A stretch of DNA of 17,144 bases from positions 1 through 17,144 of the forward strand of contig JBIOJM010000220.1 of NCBI GenBank assembly GCA_044450785.1, given 5' to 3'. The notes under the pieces are model-generated. The model made no database searches and had not been told where the DNA came from. It was given only the letters and a program-made list of their open reading frames with translations. The position numbers were made by a program, and so were the translations under genes. Shown here in pieces: positions 7,170-14,552 of this stretch (positions are counted from its first letter, which is position 1; the number at the start of each line of letters is the position of its first letter). Origin of the DNA: JBIOJM01 sp044450785 (lineage in GTDB: Bacteria; Planctomycetota; Planctomycetia; Isosphaerales; Isosphaeraceae).

Positions 7170-7904
7170 ATGCAAGTGATCCCGGCGATCGACCTGCGGG
7201 GAGGGCGTTGCGTGCGGCTCCGGCAGGGAGATTTCGAGCAGGAGACGGTCTTCGGCGACGATCCCGCGGCGATGGCTGCGCGGTGGGAGTCGGAGGGAGC
7301 CGAGTGCATTCACCTGGTCGATCTCGACGGTGCCAGGACCGGCCGGCCGGTCAACGTCGACGCGGTCGCCCAGATCGTCGGCCGCGTACGCGTGCCCTGC
7401 CAGCTTGGTGGAGGGCTGCGCGACCAGGCGACGATCGCCACCTGGTTGGATGCCGGGCTGAGCCGGGTGGTCGTCGGCACCCAGGCGCTGCGCGACCCGG
7501 ATTGGTTCGGCCTGATGGCCGAGATTTATCCGGGCCGGCTGATCCTGGGGCTCGATGCGCGGGATGGACGAGTGGCCACCCAGGGATGGCTCGACGTCTC
7601 GAGCATTCAGTCGCTGACGTTCGCCAGACAGTTCGAGTCGTTGCCGCTGGCGAGCATCATCTACACCGACATCGCGCGTGATGGCATGCTCGAAGGTCCC
7701 AACCTGGACGCGATCGCCGCGCTGGCGACCGCGGTACGAACGCCGGTGATCGCCTCGGGAGGCGTCGGCGAGCTGCAAGACGTGGAGCATCTGGGGGCAC
7801 TGCCGATCGCGGGGTGCATTGTCGGCCGCGCCCTGTATGAGGGCCGGTTCACGCTGGGTGAGGCGATCCGCCGCGGCCGTGCACCCTCGGCCCGCACCGG
7901 CTGA
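7170..7904 (+). CDS. hisA: HisA, phosphoribosylformimino-5-aminoimidazole carboxamide ribotide isomerase
   Basis: A 244-residue TIM-barrel enzyme for the fourth step of histidine synthesis, the Amadori isomerisation of ProFAR to PRFAR (EC 5.3.1.16), in the cytosol. Visible signatures are PAIDLRGGRCVRL with catalytic Asp8, LVDLDGA (49-55), LGGGLR (79-84), GLDARDG with catalytic Asp129, YTDIARDGMLEGPN (165-178) and ASGGVG (195-200). The two phosphate-binding halves typical of HisA/HisF are present. ATG 7170 gives the conserved MQVIPAIDLRGG start; GTG 7161 and TTG 7158 are in frame but add nothing conserved. The ribosome site is weak. No other his gene is in the window, so the pathway genes are scattered here. 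The upstream gap contains small hairpins (GCAAA-TTG-TTTGC at 6981-6993; CCGACC-TTG-GGTCGG at 7085-7099). Confidence 0.95.
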   Translation: MQVIPAIDLRGGRCVRLRQGDFEQETVFGDDPAAMAARWESEGAECIHLVDLDGARTGRPVNVDAVAQIVGRVRVPCQLGGGLRDQATIATWLDAGLSRVVVGTQALRDPDWFGLMAEIYPGRLILGLDARDGRVATQGWLDVSSIQSLTFARQFESLPLASIIYTDIARDGMLEGPNLDAIAALATAVRTPVIASGGVGELQDVEHLGALPIAGCIVGRALYEGRFTLGEAIRRGRAPSARTG

Positions 7905-8006
7905 ACGCGCATGGAGGTTTGACCTGCACGTCACGACACCCTGATCGTCTGGAACCTGGAGCGGAAGGACAACCGATCAACCGCTCCAATGAGGAGATAT
8001 GACGCT

Positions 8007-10085
8007 ATGAGCACGACGTATCACATCGCCGAGATCCGGAACGTCGCCCTGGCTGGTCATGGGGCGTCGGGCAAGACCAGCCTGGCCGACGCCCTGCTAT
8101 TCTCTTCCGGCGCGACCAGCCGGAAGGGCTCGGTCGACGACGGCACGAGCGTTCTGGACGTGGAGGAGGAGGAGAAACGCCGGAAGTTCACGATCGACTG
8201 TCACCTCGGTCATCTGGTGTGGGGAGGCAAGCAGATTCATCTGATCGACACGCCCGGGTATCCCGACTTCATCGGCAGCGCGCTCTCCGGGCTCGCGGCG
8301 GTCGAGAACGTGGTGGTGGCCGTCTCGGGACCATCCGGGATCGAGGTCAACACGCGGCGGGTGTTTCAGGAGGCCGGCCGGCTGGGCCTGGGCCGGTTCG
8401 TCGTGGTCACCAAGATGGATGCCGAGAACGTCGATTACCGCTCCGACCTGGCCGCCATCCGCGAGACGTTCGGCACCCTGTGCGTGCCGTTCAACGTGCC
8501 GGTGGGGCAGGGGTCGACCTTCGCGGGCATCGTCGACGTGATCCAGTCGCACGATCTTGACCCTGCCCTTTGCCCGCTGGCGCCCACCGAGGCGTATCGC
8601 ATGGTGGTCGAGCAGATCGTCGAGCTCGACGAAGAGTTGATGATGCGCTACCTCGAGGGAGAGACGGTCGCTCCCGAGGAGCTTCGCCGGGCCGCCCACG
8701 ACGCGATCGCACAAGGAAAGCTGGTGCCGGTGCTCTGCGTCTGCACCCGCAAGGACCTCGGCCTCCGCGAGCTGCTCGACTTGATCGCCGCCTGCGGCCT
8801 CAGCCCGGCCGACATCCATCGCTTCGGCACCCGAGGGGCGGCGACCGATGCGCCGGAGGAGGAGATCCTACCCGCCGAGGAAGGTACCTTGGTCGCCCAG
8901 GTGTTCAAAACCGTCAACGATCAGTTCATGGGCAAACTCAGCTATTTGCGCATCTTGACGGGGCGGCTGGCCTCCGACACCACCATCGTCAATCTGCGCA
9001 GCGGCAAGACGACCAAGACCGGGCACATTTACATCTTGCAGGGCAAGCAGCAGGAGGAGGTTCACGAGGCGATCGCCGGCGACATCGTGGCCATCGCCAA
9101 GTTCGACGACCTGCACGTCTCCGACACCATCAGCAACGTCGGCGGCAACACAACCGTGTCCCACCTGCGGGTACCGCCGATCAAGTTCCCCGTGCCGATG
9201 GTCCCCCGTGCCGTGCAGCCCAAGGCCCGGGACGACGAGGCCAAGATGTCGGCCGGATTGGCCAAGATCGCCGACGAAGATCCGACCTTCTCGATCCGCC
9301 GCGACACCCAGACGCACGAGCTCGTCATCTCGGGGATGAGCGACCTGCATCTGGACGTTATCCAGCAGCGGCTCAAGCACCGTCACAAGCTGGAGATGAA
9401 CACGCATGTGCCCCAGGTCCCCTACCTCGAGACGATCATGGGCGAGGCCGAGGCAAACCATCGGCACAAGAAACAGACCGGCGGCCGCGGCCAGTTCGCC
9501 GAGGTCCACTTGCGGGTTCGCCCCCGCGAGCGAGGCCAAGGCTTCAACTACGTCAATGCCGTCAAAGGCGCGACCATCCCCAATCAGTTCATTCCGGCCG
9601 TGGAGAAGGGGGTGCGCGAGCAGATGGACAAGGGAGTCATCTCGGGCAACCAGGTCGTGGACGCCGAGGTGGAGGTCTTCTTCGGTAAGGACCACCCGGT
9701 CGATAGCTCGGAACAGGCGTTCAAAACGGCCGGGGCCACCGCGTTTCGCAAGGCGTTCGAGCAGGCCCAGCCCGTGCTCCTGGAACCCATCGTTTCGATC
9801 GAAGTGACGGTCCCCGGCGCAAAGTTCGGCGACATCTCGGCCGACCTGTCCACCCGCCGCGGCCACATCACGGGCATGGACTCACTCACGGGAAACATGC
9901 AGGTCATCCGCGCCCAAGTCCCGCTGGCCGAAGTCCTGACTTACGCCTCCCAGCTCAAGAGCATGACCGGCGGTCAGGGCTCATTCACGATGGAATTCAA
10001 GTCGTACGACCCCGTTCCTCCCAACGTCCAGCAGCAAATCGTCGAGCGCTACAAGAAGTCTCGCGCCGGCATCGAGGAGGAGTAG
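8007..10085 (+). CDS. Elongation factor G paralogue, EF-G-2 type translational GTPase
   Basis: A 692-residue protein with full EF-G architecture. The GTPase domain has P-loop GHGASGKTS (17-25), DTPGYPDF (81-88) and TKMD (135-138); the common EF-G forms are a P-loop with AGKTT and NKMD. The switch I RGIT motif is replaced by EKRRKFTI (56-63). Domains II-III follow. Domain IV begins TGGRGQFAEVHLRV and keeps the DSSEQAFKTAG segment. Domain V holds EPIVSIEVTVPGAKFGDISADL. It lacks the usual P-loop wording of housekeeping EF-G and resembles the EF-G-2 group (as in Thermus), so it is a paralogue, perhaps for special translation or ribosome conditions; its specific task is unknown. The ATG at 8007 is preferred to 7989 because GAGGAGA stands 9 bases before it, while the earlier ATG lacks a ribosome site. 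It ends just before a strong hairpin shared with the convergent amt gene. Confidence 0.92.
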   Translation: MSTTYHIAEIRNVALAGHGASGKTSLADALLFSSGATSRKGSVDDGTSVLDVEEEEKRRKFTIDCHLGHLVWGGKQIHLIDTPGYPDFIGSALSGLAAVENVVVAVSGPSGIEVNTRRVFQEAGRLGLGRFVVVTKMDAENVDYRSDLAAIRETFGTLCVPFNVPVGQGSTFAGIVDVIQSHDLDPALCPLAPTEAYRMVVEQIVELDEELMMRYLEGETVAPEELRRAAHDAIAQGKLVPVLCVCTRKDLGLRELLDLIAACGLSPADIHRFGTRGAATDAPEEEILPAEEGTLVAQVFKTVNDQFMGKLSYLRILTGRLASDTTIVNLRSGKTTKTGHIYILQGKQQEEVHEAIAGDIVAIAKFDDLHVSDTISNVGGNTTVSHLRVPPIKFPVPMVPRAVQPKARDDEAKMSAGLAKIADEDPTFSIRRDTQTHELVISGMSDLHLDVIQQRLKHRHKLEMNTHVPQVPYLETIMGEAEANHRHKKQTGGRGQFAEVHLRVRPRERGQGFNYVNAVKGATIPNQFIPAVEKGVREQMDKGVISGNQVVDAEVEVFFGKDHPVDSSEQAFKTAGATAFRKAFEQAQPVLLEPIVSIEVTVPGAKFGDISADLSTRRGHITGMDSLTGNMQVIRAQVPLAEVLTYASQLKSMTGGQGSFTMEFKSYDPVPPNVQQQIVERYKKSRAGIEEE

Positions 10086-10098
10086 TCTTGAAAGGATG

Positions 10099-10163
10099 AA
10101 GGCGGAAGGATGAAGGATGAGTCGGAAAGAATGTGTTTTATTCATCCTTCATCCTTCAGCCTT
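10099..10163. terminator. Bidirectional terminator-like hairpin built from heptamer repeats
   Basis: The arm 10105-10120 is the exact complement of 10142-10157 (16 bp). With one mismatch the stem extends to 10099-10120 / 10142-10163, with a 21-base loop. It lies between the stop of the EF-G paralogue (10085) and the stop of amt (10174), which converge. Both arms consist of 7-base units (GGATGAA and its complement). The stem is AG/CT-rich rather than GC-rich, and the following T-run is short, so intrinsic termination is likely but unproven. Confidence 0.7.
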
Positions 10164-10173
10164 TCGAGGCTGT

Positions 10174-11565
10174 CTACTGCCTACTCTTTACGACGTCTGA
10201 GCGCGTGACGGCCCCGTTTCCGTTGCCGTTAGCGTGGGCTCCCCCCAGCAGTTCCAAGGACACGGCAGTCTCTCCGTGCTGGCTGAGATCGAGGCCGATG
10301 GTTTCCTGATCGAAGGTCACTCGCAACGGGATGACCCAGTCAGTGAATTTATAGAGCACCCAGGAGCCTCCGAAGGTATATCCCGCGACGATGACCAGTG
10401 CCAGGAGGTGATAGAGGAATGTCTCGTACCGGCCCGAGGTCAACCCGACGTCCTTGGCGAAGATTCCGGTCATCACCATGCCGATCATGCCGCCGACTCC
10501 GTGGCAGGGGAAGACGTCGAGCGTATCGTCCAGGGTCGAGCGGGTCCTCCAGTGGACGGCCAGATTGCTGACGACGCTGGCGACGACCCCGATGACGATC
10601 GACTCGCGAATCGTGACGTAACCGGCGGCCGGTGTGATGGCGACCAATCCGACGACCGCGCCGATGCACGCGCCCAGTGCCGACGGCTTGTTGCCTTTCA
10701 TCCAGTCGAAGAACATCCAGGCAAGCATTGCCGCGGCCGACGCCGTATTCGTGGTCGCGAAGGCCATTGCGGCCGTCCCCGAGGCCGCGAGCGCCGAGCC
10801 GGCGTTGAAGCCGAACCAGCCGAACCAGAGCATCCCGGTCCCGAGAATCACGAAAGGAACATTCGCGGGCGAATGGGTTTCATTGGCCAGGTGGCTGTGC
10901 CGGCGTCCCAGGATCATCGCGCCCGCCAGCGCGGCGAACCCGGCCGACATGTGAACCACCGTGCCGCCGGCAAAGTCCAGCACGCCCCACCTGTGAAGAA
11001 TCCCCTCTGGGTGCCAGGTCCAATGCGCCAAGGGTGCATAGATGAACAGACTGAACAAGACCATGAAGAGAAGATAAGCCGAGAACCGCACCCGCTCGGC
11101 GAACGACCCGGTGATCAGGGCCGGCGTGATGATCGCGAACTTGAGCTGGAACATCGCGAAGACGATGAGAGGGATCGTCGCCGACAGCTTGGCATGAGAC
11201 GCCTCCCCCACGCCGTCGAACATCAGAAAGGTCATGGGGTTACCAATCAAGCCGCCGATGTCGTCACCGAACGCCAGGCTAAAACCGACCACGACCCAGA
11301 CGAGGCTGATGATCCCCAGCGCGACCAGGCTCTGAAGCATCGTTGAGACGACGTTCTTGGAGCTGACCATTCCCCCATAGAAGAACGATAGCCCGGGGGT
11401 CATCAGCAGGACCAGACCCGCCGCCGTCAACATCCAGGCGACATCGCCCGAGTTGATCGGGCCACCCTTGGGCACGTCCGACCCCCATCCTTTGGCAAAC
11501 AGCGCGACGAAGCACAGCAGGACCAACGCCAGGAAGGGGAGAGCTGTTGCACGTTTCATTGGCAT
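10174..11565 (-). CDS. amt: Ammonium transporter, Amt/MEP/Rh family
   Basis: A 463-residue inner-membrane protein that conducts ammonium/ammonia. After a signal-like hydrophobic N-terminus (about 9-25), some eleven membrane segments follow. Both pore histidines are visible: H205 in DFAGGTVVHMSAGF and H355 in VFPCHGVGGMIG. NPMTFLMFDGVG, GSFAERVRF and FGWFGFNAGSALA are typical family stretches. The C-terminal tail carries GLDLSQHGE, the family's conserved regulatory tail motif. Start choice is uncertain: ATG 11565 and ATG 11559 (MKRATALPF) are both in frame, a TTG lies at 11586, and none has a strong ribosome site. No glnK/PII gene is next to it, unlike many bacterial amt loci. The 306 bases upstream contain no recognisable sigma-54 promoter. 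It converges with the EF-G paralogue. Confidence 0.94.
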   Translation of the reverse strand: MPMKRATALPFLALVLLCFVALFAKGWGSDVPKGGPINSGDVAWMLTAAGLVLLMTPGLSFFYGGMVSSKNVVSTMLQSLVALGIISLVWVVVGFSLAFGDDIGGLIGNPMTFLMFDGVGEASHAKLSATIPLIVFAMFQLKFAIITPALITGSFAERVRFSAYLLFMVLFSLFIYAPLAHWTWHPEGILHRWGVLDFAGGTVVHMSAGFAALAGAMILGRRHSHLANETHSPANVPFVILGTGMLWFGWFGFNAGSALAASGTAAMAFATTNTASAAAMLAWMFFDWMKGNKPSALGACIGAVVGLVAITPAAGYVTIRESIVIGVVASVVSNLAVHWRTRSTLDDTLDVFPCHGVGGMIGMVMTGIFAKDVGLTSGRYETFLYHLLALVIVAGYTFGGSWVLYKFTDWVIPLRVTFDQETIGLDLSQHGETAVSLELLGGAHANGNGNGAVTRSDVVKSRQ

Positions 11566-11871
11566 GCCTGTCGTGGAATGAAGCAAGAGCGAGGGTCTAC
11601 TTGGGTCGCAGCCAAGCGTGGCGGCAAGGCGGCGCGCAGCGGCTAATCACCCAAGCCCCGTGGTGCAAGTGGAAGTCTTTCTTGACTTTAGGAGGGACGA
11701 ACCACGCGACGCCGAGGACGGGGGTAGTGACCTGACCTCGACCGGCTTGTCACGACCAACGCACTTCCTGTACCAAGGGCGAATGCGGGTGGGCGCGCTC
11801 AAGTGCCGCAGCCCAGCGCTGGCATAGCCAGTGACACACGGCCGACGAGAATTACGAATCGAACGGCCTAC
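11566..11871. other. Gap upstream of amt, no gene seen
   Basis: This 306-base gap separates the end of the second permease gene from the start of amt. It contains a perfect 10-base palindrome CCAGCGCTGG (11813-11822) overlapping a small hairpin CTGGC-ATA-GCCAG (11819-11831), without a T-run. Short open frames here lack ribosome sites and family likeness. The amt promoter should lie here but could not be pinned down. Confidence 0.5.
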
Positions 11872-14541
11872 TCAATCGCCGGCGAAAAGCGGTTCGATGA
11901 CCGGCTTCCTGATGGTCGAGCCGGGGCCTGGAATGGTCGTGGTCTTGCACTTCTCCCCGAAGCGGCTGGCGACCGAGCGGCGTGACATCCATAACAGTCC
12001 GACGGCAAACAGGCTGACGAGGACGATCGAGTAGGTGGCCCACCCCAAGAGGCCCGGGAACTGAGGCTCACGAGTCATCAGGCTCACCACGAGAAATCCC
12101 GCGACCGCGATGGGGCTGAGCGTGGACATTCCCGGGACGATCATGGGATCTCGGAGGAGAACGAAGACAAGGATCGGCCAGGCGACGGCCACCGAGACGA
12201 ACGTGCATACTCCGATTGCGATGGCGACGCTTCGCCGCTTGATCCAGGCGGCGAGCGCCAGACCCATGCTGGTCGTCGCCGCCCCGTGGGCGACGATCGT
12301 CATCACCAGCAGTGCGGCGCTGGAGAGGCGATTCCCGAGGGGTAGTTCCCAGGCGGGCCGTCCATGGATCCACGCGGCCTCTTGCCGCGTGACGATTTTC
12401 ACGGCCTTCGCGCCCGATGGCAGAGTCGTCTGGACGCGCGTGGACGTCGGGGCCGGCTTGCCTGGAGGGGCCGTGGCGAGGGCCAGGGCGATCAACCCGG
12501 GACCGAGCGCCAGGAGCGGCACCAGGCGGAATACCCGCCACCACTTTTTGACCGCAATCATCCAGCCGGATACGGGAGTGGCACTCAGGAAGTCGGGGCT
12601 GCCCCCATGCCGCTCCTCAGGCATCCCGATCGGAGCGACCGCCGAGAGCAGCAGCAAGCCGAGCGCGACGACCATCATGTAAACGCACACGTCGCCGAGC
12701 TCATCGGGATTCAAGCTGTGCGATGTGACACCACGGACCCATATCGTGAGCGCGATGAAGAAGCAGGCGGCGCCGGCCGTTGCCCCCCACAGCACGAGCA
12801 CGTCGGCCATCAAGGGAGACGTGCGGGCCCGTTCGGGAATGCGGCCGAAGCAGCGGTCGAACGTGTGTATAGCCAGCCACGAGAGTCCGATGGCCGTGGA
12901 GACAACGATGATGTCCCAAAGAGCGATCCACCAGAGAAAACCCCGGAAATCATCTAAAGGCAGGGAGAGCTCTGCGCTGAGCTCGCCGGCAACCCAAACG
13001 GGACTGAGCGCAGCCAGACCAAGGGTGTTATTGGAATGGCGGAGGACCACCTTGACGAGGATCGGCCAGCCGACGGCCACTAGCACGAACAGGCCGACAC
13101 TGACGGTGATGGCCCGGCTCTGCCGTTTGATCCATATCGCCGCCGCCAGGCCGACACTGGTCATCGCCGCGCCGTGGGCCAGGATCGTGGCGACGAGCAG
13201 GACCGCGCCAGAGAGTCGGTAGCCAAGGCTTAGTTCCTGGTTGAGCCACGGTATGGCCCAGGGCGGCGGCGGGGCCTTATGGGCCGTGGCCAAGGCGAGT
13301 GTCATCAATCCGGGACTGATCGCCAGCAGTGGGACCAAGCGAAAGGTACTCCACCATTTTCCCAGCACGATCGTCCGGGTCGAAAGTGGGGTGGCCGCCA
13401 GGACGTCCAGGCTGCCGCGCTGACGCTCCTCCGACATCGACATCGGCGCCACGGCCGACAACATCAGGAGGCCGAAGAGCACCTGGACGACGCAACCGAT
13501 GATCCCGGTGTACATCGCCGGATTCGAGCGTAAGGGTTCGACACCGTTGACCCAGATCGTGACGGCACCGACGACGCAGGCGATGCCGGTCGTCCCGCCC
13601 AAAAGCACGAGCAGACCGATCATCCAGGGGGAGGGGCGGGCGCGGTGCCATTCGCGCCAGAGCACCGGATTGCCGTCGAGGGAAGGACCGGGCAGCCGTC
13701 GGATCAGCCGGCCGAGCCGGCCGAGCACTGCCTTCCTGTTCTCGCCGGTGTCGCGGGAGGCGACGGGCCGCATCCGCCAGACCGCGACGACCGTGAACGC
13801 ACCCGAGGCCCCCAGCGCCACGGCGAAGAAGCCCAAATAATCCCAGAAGTCGGTCCGGCCGGGCACCGCGTAGGGTGCGAGCGCCAGATAGAACGGGTTG
13901 GTCACGGGAACCCACGGGGAAGGTCCAGGGACCAGGCGGCCCGCCGACAGGCCCAGCCAGATCGGCCAGATGAGCAAGACGAGGATCCAGAACGTGTAGG
14001 TCACCAAAATGACCTCGTGCGGCTTCCGCGCCCACACCGAGATCGCCAGCGCCATGCAGCAGCCGAGGAGGGCGACGGCGACGATCACGGCGAACGCCAT
14101 CGTCAGGGCCAGCGGATCGATGCCGCCCAGGAGCGAGGTGATCGACAGGACCGGCCAGGTGCAAGCGACCAGGCCGATGACCGGCAACAGCCGCGCGGCC
14201 AGCTTTCCCAGGACGATTTCCGGGTCCGACAGGTCGGTGGCCAGCATGTGCGCCAGGGTTCCCCGCGAGCGATCCAGGCAGATCGCGCCCGCGGTGGCCG
14301 CCGGCGCCGCGAGCATCACGAGCGCCAGCTCGACTCCGATCAGCCCGTAGAAGTAAGCCTCGCCGAGATTCGCGTACTCCCGCGCCGATTTGCCCACCAG
14401 CATCGCGTCGTTCGACCACGCGATCGTCGCCATCGCGAGCAGGAGTGCCGACACCCCGAACGACCGCGCCGCGTAGGTCTGCCAGCGCCGCGAGTTGGTC
14501 AAGCATTCGTAGATGAAGACCGGCCCCAGGCCCCACCGCAT
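11872..14541 (-). CDS. ABC-2-type transporter permease, three-module form
   Basis: An 889-residue polytopic membrane protein with many hydrophobic segments. Module A (about 1-285) begins MRWGLGPVFIYECL and includes LAAPAATAGAICLDRSRGTL and TDLSDPEIVLGKLAARLLP, which I associate with planctomycete ABC-2 permeases. Module B1 (about 290-565) begins NPVLWREWH and holds LLSAVAPMSMSEERQRGSLD and TPLSTRTIVLGKWW. Module B2 (about 575-862) repeats B1 in diverged form (LLSAVAPIGMPEERHGGSPD, SATPVSGWMIAVKKWW at 653-668). It probably exports or inserts a substrate with an ATPase encoded elsewhere; the substrate cannot be read from sequence. ATG 14541 is chosen over TTG 14556 because GAGGGAGAG precedes it and it matches the paralogue's start. 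It begins 11 bases after the stop of the upstream paralogue, so the two are co-transcribed. Confidence 0.8.
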   Translation of the reverse strand: MRWGLGPVFIYECLTNSRRWQTYAARSFGVSALLLAMATIAWSNDAMLVGKSAREYANLGEAYFYGLIGVELALVMLAAPAATAGAICLDRSRGTLAHMLATDLSDPEIVLGKLAARLLPVIGLVACTWPVLSITSLLGGIDPLALTMAFAVIVAVALLGCCMALAISVWARKPHEVILVTYTFWILVLLIWPIWLGLSAGRLVPGPSPWVPVTNPFYLALAPYAVPGRTDFWDYLGFFAVALGASGAFTVVAVWRMRPVASRDTGENRKAVLGRLGRLIRRLPGPSLDGNPVLWREWHRARPSPWMIGLLVLLGGTTGIACVVGAVTIWVNGVEPLRSNPAMYTGIIGCVVQVLFGLLMLSAVAPMSMSEERQRGSLDVLAATPLSTRTIVLGKWWSTFRLVPLLAISPGLMTLALATAHKAPPPPWAIPWLNQELSLGYRLSGAVLLVATILAHGAAMTSVGLAAAIWIKRQSRAITVSVGLFVLVAVGWPILVKVVLRHSNNTLGLAALSPVWVAGELSAELSLPLDDFRGFLWWIALWDIIVVSTAIGLSWLAIHTFDRCFGRIPERARTSPLMADVLVLWGATAGAACFFIALTIWVRGVTSHSLNPDELGDVCVYMMVVALGLLLLSAVAPIGMPEERHGGSPDFLSATPVSGWMIAVKKWWRVFRLVPLLALGPGLIALALATAPPGKPAPTSTRVQTTLPSGAKAVKIVTRQEAAWIHGRPAWELPLGNRLSSAALLVMTIVAHGAATTSMGLALAAWIKRRSVAIAIGVCTFVSVAVAWPILVFVLLRDPMIVPGMSTLSPIAVAGFLVVSLMTREPQFPGLLGWATYSIVLVSLFAVGLLWMSRRSVASRFGEKCKTTTIPGPGSTIRKPVIEPLFAGD
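14208..14283. repeat. Longest noted identical block of the permease tandem duplication
   Basis: These 76 bases are identical to 16238-16313, about 2.03 kb away, within module A of the two permease genes. Other near-identical blocks keep the same offset, for example around 13368-13470 with 15398-15500 and around 13648-13730 with 15678-15760. Identity at silent positions shows a recent duplication or ongoing gene conversion. Confidence 0.85.
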
Positions 14542-14552
14542 GGCTCTCTCCC

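Noticed and set aside
6444..7934. Minus-strand open frame of 496 codons opposite mscL and hisA
   Set aside because: It spans two well-recognised plus-strand genes and their gap; composition artefact.
11587..11871. Sigma-54 promoter for amt
   Set aside because: The closest match on the minus strand lacks the GG of the -24 element with correct spacing to TTGC.
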